From Acanthochromis polyacanthus (lineage: Eukaryota; Chordata; Actinopteri; Pomacentridae): a DNA stretch of 64,000 nucleotides. Position numbers and translations under genes: made by a program. Positions 10,401-24,500 of the stretch are shown here, in pieces. Every line of letters begins with the position of its first letter. Positions within the stretch are counted from its first letter, which is position 1. The stretch spans positions 31,755,639 through 31,819,638 of the forward strand of contig NC_067116.1 of assembly GCF_021347895.1 (NCBI RefSeq), given 5' to 3'. A model generated the notes under the pieces. That model was not told the origin of the DNA. It saw nothing but the letters and a program-made list of their open reading frames with translations, and searched no databases.

Positions 10401-12542
10401 TATTTTAAACGCTGTTCAGAAACATAGTGAAATCATTGTGACACTTATTGTTGTCTTGGTTGCCAGAGAGATGCTGCATCACACTGCTCGCTAAACACCA
10501 GAGCAGACCTTAGACTGCCATGACCCAAACTATGACATTGGTTTAACAGGCCTCAATAGCCTTCTTTCTGTCTTTGTCTTTTTAATGTCTGTTTCCTGAC
10601 ATTTTGACAATCCATGTGATCATTTAGAACATGGAGCGTAAAGCAAAAATAAATTTTCTGTGCATTATTTTCCTATCTCTTTCAATAATAACCTCTTTGA
10701 AGCTAGTTTTCCGTGGCAGAGTCACCAGAGTGCTCAGTCCCTCACACATGACACTGAAGACTCCTTGGTGGAAAGTAAAAGATTGTCTTCTCATTCTTGC
10801 TGTCTGTAGTAGTGCTAGGATTTTCCAGGCCAAGCAAAACTGTAGCTCCTCAGTTCCCAACCAAAATTAGAATTATGTAGACAAAATAAGCACTTTCCCA
10901 TTAAACTCTGTTTTCCAATACGTTTTTTGCTTGTGGGAAATGTGTTCAGTGCAGCCACAGTTGTTGACAGATTCTATTCGGATAAACTCCACCTTGTTTT
11001 GTATATCACCTTTTTCCATGTCTCATTTTAAAAAATGAGACCATTTTCACAATAAACCATTTGCACAATATTTTGTAAAACTCTTAAAGTTCTCTGCTTT
11101 TCAGTGCAACTGTAAAGCCATGAGGGACTCAGCTGTGACGCTGAATCGTGACAAAAATTCAAAGAGTTTTTCTGTGAACTTCAGGCTGTTTTTACAAAAA
11201 GCAGAGGGGAGATTAGTATGGAAAGAAATTAGAAAGGTTACGAGGAAAATAAAACATATTTGATCAATAAAATAACTGTGGCAGGACCCAAAAACAGTAT
11301 ACAGAGGAGCAAGTTGTTGGAAGATACATTCAGCATGGTGAAAAATCTTCCAACAACTTGCTCCTTTGTATTAATAAAAGATATTTGATCAATAAAATAA
11401 ATGCAGCATGGCTCATAAATGGTATACAGAGGAGCCAGTTGCTGGAAGATACATTCAGCATGGTGAAACATCTTCCTAGACTTGAGTAGTTGTTCAGATG
11501 TGTTATAACTTTATTATCCAGCATAAAAACATTTTCTAATTCTCTCTATTTCAGGCAATAGTTGAACTGTTACCATAGAGCTGCAGGACTTTATGTTGCA
11601 GTGAAAAATGTGACAGTAGAAAAATTCCCGATTAAAACCGCTTTTTCTAATATGTTTTTGCTTGTGGAAAGTGAAAAATGTTTAACGCAGCTCCAGTTGC
11701 TGATGGATTCTAATCAGACAAACTCCACCGGAAATTACACAATAAAAATCACTGATACTATATTTATTACTTCATTGTTGCATCCAGTGGGGGATTCAAG
11801 CTATGACGTCATTTTTTCCACTTGCACTATCAGGCAAGTAGGTCAGAGTTTGGCTACTTCCTCCAGCCTGGCATGAAAAAACAAAAAAATAACCAGATCT
11901 CGTAAAAATTTTGTGAGCAAGTGAGTAGAACTGTCCATGTAGTCTGAAGAGTCCAGCACATGTCGGCTAGCCGACCTCCCTCCCCTCCTCCAAAGAGCTG
12001 AAAGGCAAAGCCCGGACTTTGAAAAAGAGTCCGTGAACAGTGAGGAGTGATTGGCAGCAGTATTCATTTCCTTCATGCCATTCTCCAAGGATCCTGTGGC
12101 TGAATAGGGGAGCCCCCGCTTTCACATCTTTTGTCTAAGAGCCACTGCGCTCACAGGAGGTTCTGTAAAGCATCGACCCGTTTTTCAAGTTGTTGGCCGT
12201 GTGTTAAAATCGGACATACACTGTCATGTTTTTTCCACTCTTATATGTTCATTTGACATCAAATGTCATGAGATTTTAGGTGTTGCCCTAATTCTGTTTG
12301 GACCACTGTCATGCTTGACTTGCAGTCATTTAATTATGCTATTGTGACGCAGTAGGTGCTGAAATCAGATATTTTTGAAGCCTTCACATTTCGGTAGCTT
12401 TAGGTTAAATAGGTGCCATGTTGTGCCTGACTGAAAAATCCAAGTGTATTTGACCTTGAGCACACAGTCCGGTCTTTCAAACTGCTGCTGTACCCACAGA
12501 GCTGCCCATGAAAAACAGCATCCGAAAATAGATGAGTAAGAC

Positions 12543-12580
<38 letters not shown>

Positions 12581-15500
12581 ACCTCCTAAATGACCCTTTA
12601 GTCGCCTCCTGATGAAGTCATTCTGCTGCACACAGCTAATCATTTTTTTTCAGTAAACCATTTGATATTTGTTGAGTAAACGAAGGAGCCCCTTTGGGCA
12701 ACAAATATGCATCAATGCGGTGCCTATAATGGGACAGCGGCAGACAGTCTTTCTCAGATTCCTTTTGCTTCCTTCATCCTTGTCTGCCCTTAGGGCCCTT
12801 CAAGAAATAAAAGAGGAAAACTGATGTATGGTGTCTTTGAAGTGATTCAAAGAAAACCACAGAGATTGTGACTTAATGTGTTTTTTTTCTTTTAGCTCTA
12901 AGATACTTTCAGATGTGACTATTTTCTGCATCTAGTGCTGCTATTGCAGGCTATCTGTAAAAGCTTAGCTGTAGTCTTTAGTCCGGATGTTTGGCTGAGC
13001 ATACGTCATGGTAACTTTAGTCTCCATCGTTATTGTGTTTTCCTTTTTACTTTACACTTTGATGCTAAAACTCTGTAATTGCTGGAAATAAAGAAACTTG
13101 TAAAAGTGGATTTCTGTTAGGATGAGGCACGAAAGATTGCATGTGCCTAAACTTTCCCTTGGCAAGAATGATGTGTGGCTGCTTGTGAAAAAGCCTCAGT
13201 TGTCAAATTTCAAACAAAATGTAAAAGAAAATATGAATTGATGCCCCAAAGGAAAATCTAGCGCCAAAATTAAGAAATGAGAATTTAATTTTTTTTTTTT
13301 TTTTTTACCAGTTTTCTGAGGTTTACTGTGGTTTCATTTGCTCAGTCATAAGAGACAGTTTTACTTATCAAATGATTACAGTTCATGGGAGAATGAATAG
13401 ATTTCTGATAAGTAAGGTTACACAGACTCGTCGCCTTTTGTATCAGTCATGCTTACTGTCTTGCATAGTTGCCTCTACAAAGAGTCATTCTGTACCTGAT
13501 CCTGTTTCTTTAGCTGGGTGTCACTGATCAGGTCAGTAGAAGAGATGAGGTTGTAAAAAAACTCCAATCAAAATGCAGCGTGATGAGATGGAAAAAGAGC
13601 GTTCATGTTCTGATCTGATACGTATTTGCAAATTTTCAAAGAAGACCTCAGCAAAGCAAAAAAAACTTTTTTGCAAGACTGACATTTTGTTTTCTGAATT
13701 GCTTGTCGTTCCACTCAAGTTTTTTTACATGCAAATTGAAAAAGCACATGAAAACACAGATAGGGAAGCATTTCATGTTTGCTGTTTGTTCTTCAGTATA
13801 CCTTGTGCTGTGCAACTACATCTTCCAGCAACACAGACTGCAACAACTGTGATTGGGTTGCTTGATATAAATGTCCCTTGTCAACATTGCATATAAATTT
13901 GCTCAAAGTTAATGCTAATGAATCAAATGTAGCATATAATAGTTTGTAATTATGTCTGGCTTGCAAATATTGTAGATGCTGTAGCCAGTGTTGTGCCAGT
14001 GTTTGTGGTCTTTATCCTGTTTTCTTATTTTCCTGCCTCTGCCAATCCCTGTATAGACTCAATATGTTCTGTCATCTTTTTTCTTCTCTGTTTTGCAATA
14101 ATTTTGGTAAAAGTAGCTGTTCAACATCGGCTTTGCTTCACTGACCATTGTTTGACGTACATGAAGTAAGTCATCACAGTAGCAGTGACACTCCACCGCT
14201 AATTCGTGTTTCGGCGTACACAAAAAAACAGACTGAATGTGAACTTGGATGGCACATCAGGTGATTTGCTGTTGAAATTGGTAACACACTGCATCACGTT
14301 AACGTGGGTGGTTATTTAAGGATTCAAAGCCAAAATTAAATTCTCCATAACATCTTTCGTAATTCTCTTGAACATCAGCTATGATTTCATTTTCAAATAT
14401 TTCTGAATGTTTTTGGACTTTTACTGTGGGGCATATTAAACAGAAAACCAGTTTCTGCTAGAAGCTATTTAAGGTCTTATTGAGTTCTGTAAAACTACTG
14501 CAGTGAGACGTTTTCTAATTAGCAGTATATAAACAATTAAAAAAAGGTTTATAATGCAATATATTACAGATATAAGTAGATTTTTTTCAGTAACTGCTAC
14601 TGAAATATGAAAGCTGATATTGAAAAACAGTTTTTTTGTCTTCATGTGAGAGATTATGATGTCAACAAACCCTATAAATCCCAAGCAGTTTCTAGGCATT
14701 TTTTCTTACGTCACATTTTTACTCGCTCTCGGCTCATTTTCATTTCTTTGACAAAAATTGTTAAATTCCTGGAATCTAAATACATTTTAACTTACAACCT
14801 CTACAAACTTGACTTTTTTTTTTTTTTACTCTGCCTTCCAACTCAAGAAGGATATTTCACCGTGCTAAATGTATCCTTGGACAACTTGTTGATGGCTTGC
14901 TGCTCTGTGTACTGTTTTTGAGCCTTTTGAGTCATTTATTTTGTTGATTCTGTTTTATTTTCCTCTCGTTCTCTTGTTGTCTCCTCTGCTCTGTGTAAAC
15001 ACTGCATGTTATTCACCTGATAAATGCTGTTTCACCTGAGCATGTCATGACTGCTTAGTTGTGCTGAGTGGCACAGAATTGTTGTTTTTTTTACGGAATC
15101 TGGTGCAAGCAGTTTATTGTTGGTGAATTTCTGAACGAGGTGTGGAATGAAGCGATTTTGATGAATTATCGCAATTTTTATTGAACTATTTCATTTAGCA
15201 GCATTTTAAGCTTATCGTTGGCAATTTTTCCCTGAAGGAACTGACTCTTCGCTAAGCCCCGCCCCCCTTGGTTACTGTTGCTATGCCTGTCAAGCTTTCC
15301 CTCCTAGCATGAAATATGGAGTTTTTAGTGGTACCGGTGAGTGATATTTCTCAGGAGATATGTGCAAATTTCTGGACATATTCTACAGTGATATCAGAGA
15401 GAAGCAGACAGAAGGGTCTCCAATATGCTTTTGAGAACTACATTCACCAAATTGAATGTTGGCGGAATGCAAATGAATGGGACTTTAAAATAGAGGGAAA

Positions 15501-18500
15501 AGCGCACAGATCTCAGTGTAAGCGCCAAACACCCCATGTATTGTCACTTCACGTCAAAAATAATCATATACAAAAACAACAATGTTCTTGTACAGCAGGG
15601 TAAGCTGATATGTATTATATTCATTTAAATTAATGTTCTGTCAACTGGCATTATCATGTGTCTGCCCATTTCTTGCTAAGCTAAATTTGTGTTTGTTTAC
15701 AGCGCACCAGGATATTGCTCACATATAGTGGGGCTGATCCATACACTTGATCTCATTAAGGCACAGCAAAGTCCAGCAATATCTTGCACAAGTTTGCCAC
15801 AACAGTGGCACAAACCAAGGGGTTACAACATTAATGCAGGACCGATCTCATCTGTTTTGTTTTCGCCAAAGCCAGACGTGAGCGTAGACGGAGACCCATA
15901 GATTGATAGTATATATATGCTATACCAGTATGTCAGAAGTTGTCTCTGTATATCACCAGTATTTATTTTGCTCAAATAATACACAGTATCTCAAGTTTTA
16001 AGAGAAGTAACCTTCCATTGAGACGTCTTTCTTTGCTAATGTTATCTGACCTAACACACAGAGCTACGGTTAGCTAAAATTAGCTAGCAACTTACCTTAG
16101 AACAGAAGTAGGTGTTCTTATTGATTTTGGAGGGATTCAGCTGATCATGCGGTCTCCCACACTGCTTAATCCACACGTGGCACCTTTCTTCTTGTGTCTT
16201 TGGCTTGGGGAATGCAAAAAAATCAACACCACCCTCCAAGCTTTGCGGATAACGAGTGTCGGACTTGCAAGTACCGTACGCACACCGCTTCATCTGCTGA
16301 AAGCTTGACAGACTTCTCGTGCCTAGTTACAGTTGCTAAGGTAGGATTGGGCGGTAGCCATTTGTGGGAGGGGCTTAGCGAAGGGTCAGCTGTACCTTAC
16401 AAATGAAAGTTGAAAATCTGACCATGTTTTTTGTTTTTAGAATTTTGGGCTGTGATTTATTTTTATTTTTTGGGGGGGTTGGGCTCTGGTAGGTGTTGGG
16501 TTTCAGAGAGTAAAAAGACACTTGATGACTTCATATCATCATAACTGCATTAGAGTAGTTTGTTTTTTACATGTGCATTGTCTTCATCATTTCACTTCAT
16601 TCTTTTTAGGTTATTTAGACGAAATTATTGACAAAATTTTACTTGTGTCACTGATAGTTTGGGCTGCAATGCAACCTACATTTCTTTACAAGTTGTACAA
16701 AGTGCATGACCTGCAATATATTGATGCAGACTTTCCAAGTATTTTGGTTGGTGGTACTCTTGCTGTCATGATTCATCTTACTTAGTGATGCCAGAAGCAG
16801 AGATAACTTAGTTGTCCTTGCATCATTTCTTCTTTTTCACCTGCTTACTGACTGTCTGTGCTTCTACTCTGGAGATATTTTAACTTTTGCTGTTGTTCAT
16901 GATTTTTCTTGCAATCCTACTCCAAAATCATGTCTCTTCATTGTGCAGCTGTATCTCTTCTATCTTAGACCGTCAAACATGACTCCTCCTGCTGCCTCAT
17001 GTGCCTCTGGATTTGTTTAGAGTTTCCAGTTGATAGAGTTTCACGCGGGCCTTCATTTTCTCCTTCCTTGGTTATTATGGCCAGTATCTTCCTAGTGAGA
17101 GGCTGGAGGGAGTGTTTATCTCCTGAGCACTCAGGGATGGAGGCTTTGGGAGGTATAGTGTCGACTCTGCGCACAAGAGGGTCTTTGTTATATCTGTCCT
17201 GGACCTTGCCACCTGGCCACTAGCACCTTTTGTTCTCCTCCTTCAAAGTGTGCAACGTGATCCACAGCTCACAAAAGAGAACACAGCATGCTGACTTAAA
17301 ACTTTGCTGAGCCCTAGAAAGATATATTCTTATTCTTGATTTGTTGCTGTAAGTGATTTTGTGCTGTTATTTGCAGATTAATTTCATCTCATTTGTATAT
17401 TTTTGCATGCGGTGCTGTCTGAAAGAGCTAGAGCAGGAGAGTGTCCTTGTCAGGTTCAGCATCTGAACCAATGAGAAAAATGTTGGAGGAGGGAAGTGAG
17501 TGGATGAGTAATCCTCTCTGCCCTCCCACAGTTGAAAGAAGTGTTGATGTGCCCTTAAGCAAGGTGCTTAAATTCTACTCCAGTGAAGCTGCTCAGTGGC
17601 CAACAGCAGTGCACTGATTGTACTGGGCAGCTCTAAAGAATAATGTGTCAGTACTTGAGGAATGTCAGCAGGGACTTAAGTGGCAGAGAGCATGTGATTA
17701 TTTTTCTGTAGAATCACCAGTGACGTCATGCATCTGGGATTCTTTCATTATTAGATTTCGTCCCAAGCTGAACAAAACTGTACAAAACTGCCATGTCCAC
17801 ATTTAATAATGTAATAATGTGCTGCTTGGTAGGACTCTAACTAAACCAAAGGTAGTCTTTGCTGACTGAAATCATACTCTTCGACCAGTTGATGGTCACA
17901 GGAAACAAATCTGCATATCATACTAATTAAATGGGTCATAGTACGCTGAATGCATTTGATTTGCTAGCCTTATTACCTTATACTGAGATAATAATAGCAG
18001 ACTCAGAGCCGACCAGCAAACCAGCATGCACTAGAACAATACAGACTGATGATACTACTGATGACTATATTGCAGACAAGTTAGCCTACTGTCTTTAGAA
18101 GATGTTGGTTGTTGAGCTGTTTTCGAAGTTTACACTTTTTAGACATCCATCTGAACAGAATTCGGCCACACAGACGACTTCTTGGACATAATCTTAGTTA
18201 GTTTGTAGCCAAATCTGAGTCCAGTAAACGTCTAATAAGTCTCCATCAGGTTCGACCAATGCAATTTCGTAAAAACTCGAGGATTTTCTTCCTGCCACCC
18301 AAGGTAATTCCCTAAATTACAATCAGACATGATACTCTTGTTAGAATGCAATGTTTTGCAGTGACAGTTACTTTGAAGTACCAACCACCTAAACATGGTC
18401 ACAGACTAAGTTGGCTGGTTATCTCACAGATTTTTATGCACTCTTTTCACACCAGACTGATAGTTTTATTTATATCTCTCATTGCTATCTTCCACTTAGG

Positions 18501-21500
18501 TTTGACCTTTCATAACTGAGCTTCCCACAGGAGCTGAATTTTATAATGATGAGGGCTGAAGTTTTTATGACTGAGCTTTTTCCTTTTTTTCCCCCCAAGC
18601 TAACAATAGAAACTGAGGTAATAAAAAGTTATTTAAGGATTCCTTTTCCTCTTTGCACTTTTCCACTTAGGTATGCACAGAACTCTCACTGTGGATGCCA
18701 AGAGTTGTATGTTTAGTCTTAGGGCTGTTTCTACCAGCTAGTCATAGTAAAGTATAGTATAAAAGTAGTGTATAGTGCATTAGTTACAGAAGGTTTTGAG
18801 GCCTTGGTGTGGCTGCTGGTTTTAAAACAATACTATGGGCTCATCAGGTGACCTTGTTGATATATAATGGTAAATGTCTCTATATTTTCAATAGGGCTGG
18901 ACCCGAATATCCGAATATTCTTTCGCTACGGCACTATCTGGATATTAATTTTGGTATCCGAATACCCCCCCCCCCCCCCCCCCCCTCCCCGTCACCGGGC
19001 GGAAAGAATATGCAGCATTACTGTCTTCCCTCCGCCTTAGGCCCACATCGGCTCATCTCCTCGTGTGATCACATAAACATATACACATATGTCTATCACA
19101 TATACACATACGTCGATGTGATCACCCCCTCCTCCCCCCAGACGAAAATATTCGGAGCTCGTCTCTTCCCTCTGCCTTCGGCTCATTTCGGCTCCTCCAT
19201 TCTTGTTTGTAAACACCACCCGAATGGCCGGGTGGCTGCCGTCTCTGACGTCACGCTTCACTTCTTTGCATAAACAGAAGACAAGATGCTGAAGACCGGT
19301 GTTTGGGAATTCTTCAGTTTAACTAAAGACTAAACGAGGGCAAAATGTGGACCCGGGAGACCAGACAAACGGATCCAACTATTCGGGCCGTCTCCGCCGC
19401 CACTGCCGCGCCGCCGCGCCGCCGCATGAACCACACGAACGGATATTCGTCTTTAATAGGGTCCGAATATTCGGAGGCCAGAAACCACTCTTCGGCCGGC
19501 CCTAATTTTCAATAAACAATGTCACAATATGAACAATGTCTTGTAATTGTGCATGAAGACCATATACCAGAACACTGAAGTACTAATTCCAATAGGTTAT
19601 TCCCATGACTTTATGTCACTGTGTGGCAAGCTGTTTTAACCAAAGTTGTATCTGTTGGTGTGTTCTCAGTAATTTACCGGCTTAACTGACCTGCTATTTA
19701 GTCTAATTCTTTAAAATGGTATTCAGGATCAGATGCTTTTTGCACTGTAAATAATGGTTACATGCAGAAATCATGTCCTTGCAAATGTCACATAATGCAT
19801 TTTATTTTTAGGTTAATTTTACCAAGAGTTTATTCCATGCAGTTTGAAAAATAGCGTTTGATGTTTTAAAATACAAAAGCAATTCCTGCAAACGTAAAGA
19901 ATTCATTATAGGTCTCTCTGTTTTGGTTATTTCATCAAGTGTGCTGGAGCTGAGTGTTTTCAGATCAGTGTAGGTGATACAGTGTGCTCTGCCCTCGCCA
20001 TTGTTAATCACTTGACACCGACAAAGAGAAATGGAAATGTCCTGCAGGAAATAGTCCCTCAAAACATGACATGCTGCCAGGTCATCACACTGGAATTCAA
20101 AAATGATGGTATTTTCCATTTAAGTAGTCTGCATTAGAGACTCTTGCATCTATAGTAGCAAACAATGTAATGGTGTTGTGAGGCTCTTTACATGTTGTGT
20201 CCAAACACTAAAATATACACAAGTCTGGTTTATAGACAGACCTCCTAGTAATGCTGTTTTCCCATTTCAGAAAGCAGGGGATTCAGTTCAACGTCCTTAA
20301 CCTCAGGAACCACTTATTCCCTGTCCTCGGTCTGTGTACACTGACAGGCTCCTGTTACCGTTGCCCCTGATTCCTGTTTTGAAGTTCTTGCACTTTGGGT
20401 GGATGGTTGAGGTGCTGTGAGAAACACAAACTTGAGCCACGCTGGTCCTCTTTAGGCCTTTCATGCCTGGCTGCATAGTTTAATTGGTATAAAAGCTGTG
20501 TGGCCACATGTTGAGACAAGGGAGGCACACAGAGTTGAGCATGAGAAAGGCAATTATTACTGTGTGCTCTAATCACCAGGGTTTCAGATGCAGGCAGCTG
20601 TTTACAGTGAAAAAGCTGACTGTAGCTACCAGCTCTGCTCTAGTCGACAAACAAATTTAGCAACAACTGGCTAGTAAACGGCATTTATGGTTGTAAAAGA
20701 GCAGTTTTGCGAGAATCCTTACTTATTGTAGGTGTATGCTTATGTCTAATGTTGTGTATTGTCCCTAATAAATAAAAGAAAAATGTGTGCTAACACGTTT
20801 GCAATGTCAAACTGAAGTCGCTGTTGTCTTTACACTTGTTGCACTGCTTCCAGTAGGTTGATTATTGGAGGTTTAAAGTCACATTGCAATTAATGTTTGC
20901 AAAGCTTGTGATTTTTAGGTTATATTAAACGTGTGTGCATTTAATGACAAAAACAAGAATACATGAATCACTGTAATCAGAAGACTTTTCTCTCTGCAAA
21001 TCAAGGCTGAAAGTCGAGACTGTTTTCTGTCTAATGTAAACACATATTGGATAGTATCTACTAGGGCTGGACCCGAATATCCAAATATTCAGTCGTGACG
21101 ATGGTATCCGAATATTGATTTTGAGATCCGAATATTCGCAATGTTCAATTGCTGTTAGAGATGAAATGCTGATGTTTTGTTTGACTTATAAAATGTCTCC
21201 TGAAGTTGACTTCCTCAAATGTCAAAAATACTCAGTTTACTGACATGGAAGGGCAAACATATCAGAAAATCTTTGAAAATAAGAAGCTGGAGTCAGAGAA
21301 TTTAGACTTTATTCTTAAATAATTACCCAAATCAAGTAATTGATTGTCTAAATAGTTTGGGATTGTTTTGATATTTGATAATTATTTAATAAGTTGTTGA
21401 AGATTTAATTCTAAGTTATTAGCATCAGTTAAACGGTTATTATTACATCTATTAAGCAAAATTTTATTGGAACCATGTGTTGTTGTGAAAACCGAAAAGG

Positions 21501-24500
21501 AGAGAAATGATCATTAACAGAAATTGAAGGCAGCAGTTTTCGTCTTCTGGCTTGTTAGATGCTAGTTTATGTAACACTTGTCTCCTCTCTGAGTTGGCAA
21601 ATGCCTGAAAATGTTTTTATTTGAGCTGGGATAAGAAAGGTCTATGAACCGGAGCTCTGAGACAGCCTCGGGGTATTGCAGGAGCCTGGGCACATTCTTC
21701 CCCTCTCTTTAAACTAGATATTCAGAGACTGATAGACAGACCCCACTCTGTCAGACAGACACTTTCAAGGACTGATAGTACTGCCCCAGGCCAGGGGTGG
21801 GGATTTCACCAGCACACATTAGAGTTTTTGATGCATTAAAAAAAACAAAAACAGTGGAAAAAACTTTTTGAAGCCTTGACTTTGTTGCAGAAGGAAGAGA
21901 GAGAAGGAATTCTGCATACAGTACCAGGCTGTTCAGCTTTCTGATGTTCATGTGCTGCAGCATTTCCTCAGCTATGTGTTCACTGTTAGACTGCATGGTT
22001 GGACGGATTGTGGTTGTTATTTTTTATTTATTTATTTTTTATCTGAAGTGCTCTACTTCATTGTCTTAACCCCTTCCCCTGCCCAGTGTTTTTTTCGTGG
22101 TCATATTTTGGGTGTTGTGTCACTTGAGCATTGTAAATTTTTTCACTTGGGCACTAAGAGTTCTCAAGTACTAACAGATGTGGTTAGTCCATCTCTTTTA
22201 TTGAGGGGAAACCCCCCCTCCTCTCCACAATCCAAGCTGGCAGTTGGAGTGGATATTTTACCATTTTCCTCGGGCTGCATGAGGACATTTGTTGTAAATT
22301 ATCTTTTATGTCCAACGATCCAACATTTTCTAATCAGCTATGATTTTGTGTCGTCCGTCCTCACACAGGCCTCGATGCAGAGCTCTACTATGTGCGAGAT
22401 GATGTGGTGAATCACTATGCATTCTCCTTCAACATGCCTGTGCCCACGGAGACCAACAGCCTTTACTTCACATGGTATTCCAAAGCGAAGGTAAACCTCA
22501 GCGTCTTTTCAGTGCACACTTACCTGTTCACGCATGTAAAGAAAACATGAATGTTAACATTTCTTTCTTATTCAAAGGTTGACTACCGGCTTGCTTTCTA
22601 CATGGAGAACCCTGTGGTCCTGAACCAGCCACGGATTAACATCTCCAATCAGGGGGAGGTCCCCCGTGCTCCCTCTGGTCTGTCAAATATTGACCTTTTT
22701 AGTAATGTGCACGCCTCCAGTTTGTAGACTTCCAAGAGTGATGTCAGTAAATCCACACCTTATCTGTTCTGTGTCAACCAGATAAGAACTTAGGGAAAGA
22801 GGAACACTCCTGAGAAACTTTAGTCAAAGTTGTTGAAAAAATATTCTTGCTCCTTTATCATATAGGTTCCCACACTCCAAAGACAGAGTTGTGACATTTT
22901 AAGAAACGGGTTTATTCACTCTCTGACAGGTAGATTACAAGATCGGTACCACTCAAATGTCGGTCTGTTAAACACAAAGCTACACCAAGCAGTTGGGCTG
23001 TAGTCTCTGTGTTGTCATTTTTGAATGGTTGATTGATGTGTTGTTAATTGACCAAACTGTCATTGGTCAGAAAATCACCAGTTAGTATAATAAGGCCAAA
23101 AGTCCTCCTAAATTTAAATATCTTTCATGACAAAGTTATATAGTCTGCTATCATGTGTTTTTACCTAATTAATCAAATATGTCCTGTATCTTTGAGGTGA
23201 CCAAATTTCTTTCTTTTTTTTTTTCTTGTGTGCGTTTGTTTGTTCCACAGTCTTTAGAGTGGACGTCTTGTGTTCAGGAAAAGTAGATGAAGAGGCATTT
23301 TTAACAATGCAGCTCAACCTGACCATCCACACCAACAACTACACAGTGCTCAACTTCAAGAGGAGGAAAATGTGCTATAAAAGTAAGGCACTCCGTCGTC
23401 ACCTAACAGTCTGAACAAATGTAGCAATCTTCCTGGGTGTTTGTTTTGTCATTAATATCATTGCTTGTCTACTGGTAAAGCTTTTTTCATACACACAGAT
23501 GTAATCACTAAAATTAACAATGGCTGTGCACTTGCTGGCTCTTTGCTAGTATTCCTGCTCCCCTCTGCTATGAAAAGTCAAATTACCATTTAAGAAAGAT
23601 GTGCTTTTATCTCGTTATGTTCAGACACAAAAAATCATGTTTTCTACATAGAGTTTACATTGTGTCTGGACTTCGAAGGATTTGCTTAATTTTGGCAGCA
23701 GTCTGTGTCTGTGACACTGAAGAGTTACAGTGAGAGATGTGCAGGTTTTTGTATTCTGCTTTCATTTCGGTGCTATTTTCAAACTGCCTGCAGATAATTA
23801 CATGTGGCCAAGAGGCTCCTTGCCATATGCCCCGTGGAAACCAATTTATTCCCATCTTATTTTAAGCAGGAGTCAAATTAGCAGCATGAACAGATTCTTT
23901 GTATGCCTGAGTGGTGCTCAGAATGTAAGCTGGGCCATCATCCCTGTCAACCCTTTCTTTGGATGGTCCCTGTAATGACTTAGCAGAGGACAAATAATGA
24001 TGTTTGCTTCTAACTTGGTGACCTATCAACATTTTAAACTACTAGAACATTTCAAGGAGCTCATAATACTTTTTAGGAGCAAAAAAATGATTATTTTTTT
24101 GCTTCTTAGTCTCAGACGAAGTCTAAACTATGAGAGTAGAGAATACTGAATGTTCCGGTGTCCTGAACAATCCTCACTTTTGTTATTGTCTTGCACACTT
24201 TTGCACGCATCGACATTATGACTAAGCACTATTCAGAGGAGGGTATTTGTTATTCTTACTCTCTCTCAAGATAGAATGAATTTTTGTGCATATTAAATTA
24301 ATTTTACATACTAAGGAATCAGAAAAAATGCTCACCACGTCCTCATTACATAGCAGACAAGCTTTTTTTTCTTTAAATTACACAGAACAACAGTTTGACT
24401 TATTCTCCAACCACATTTTCTGTGTTGCTGTCATGTTGTATGCAAAAATGACATCTCACACTGAGCTGTTCCTTTTCATTGTGGCTTCTGACTAAATTCC

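Larger units (their letters stand above)
15241..16389. mobile_element. ISL2EU-like DNA transposon, internally deleted (THAP plus SWIM/YqaJ-type genes)
   Basis: Bounded by inverted repeats: ctgactcttcgctaagcccc at 15241 and, reversed, ctgacccttcgctaagcccc ending at 16389. A second inner pair, tgtcaagctttc, lies at about 15288-15299 and (reversed) 16300-16311. Between them two gene starts point inward: a plus-strand frame with a SWIM-type zinc finger and a minus-strand THAP exon. A THAP transposase with a second YqaJ-nuclease protein is the gene set I associate with the ISL2EU superfamily. At 1,149 bases both genes are truncated, so this is a non-autonomous deletion copy. Target duplication not resolved. 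Confidence 0.7.
4454..22368. other. ryk intron 1
   Basis: A 17.9-kb first intron. Besides the repeats listed separately (5410-6020, 7681-7890, 10890-11740, 12544-12579, 14672-16425, 18892-19504, 21063-21370) I recognise no exon, RNA gene or element in it. The stretches 6030-7680, 7900-10880, 11750-14600, 16430-18880 and 19520-21060 hold only unique-looking AT-rich sequence. Enhancers would be invisible without comparison. Confidence 0.6.

Noticed and set aside
10624..10870. Overlapping frames on both strands near 10630-10870
   Set aside because: About 80 codons each with no recognisable domain, in intron sequence; chance open frames.
16522..16785. 87-codon frame after the ISL2EU-like element
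   Set aside because: Low-complexity hydrophobic translation of AT-rich intron DNA, with no splice signals or similarity to the transposon genes.
18809..19273. 154-codon plus-strand frame with a proline run
   Set aside because: Generated by the C21 tract and hAT MITE interior; it starts in unique intron sequence and crosses the element end.
21952..22410. 152-codon frame overlapping ryk exon 2
   Set aside because: It reads exon 2 in the wrong phase and crosses the acceptor; the true exon starts at 22369.
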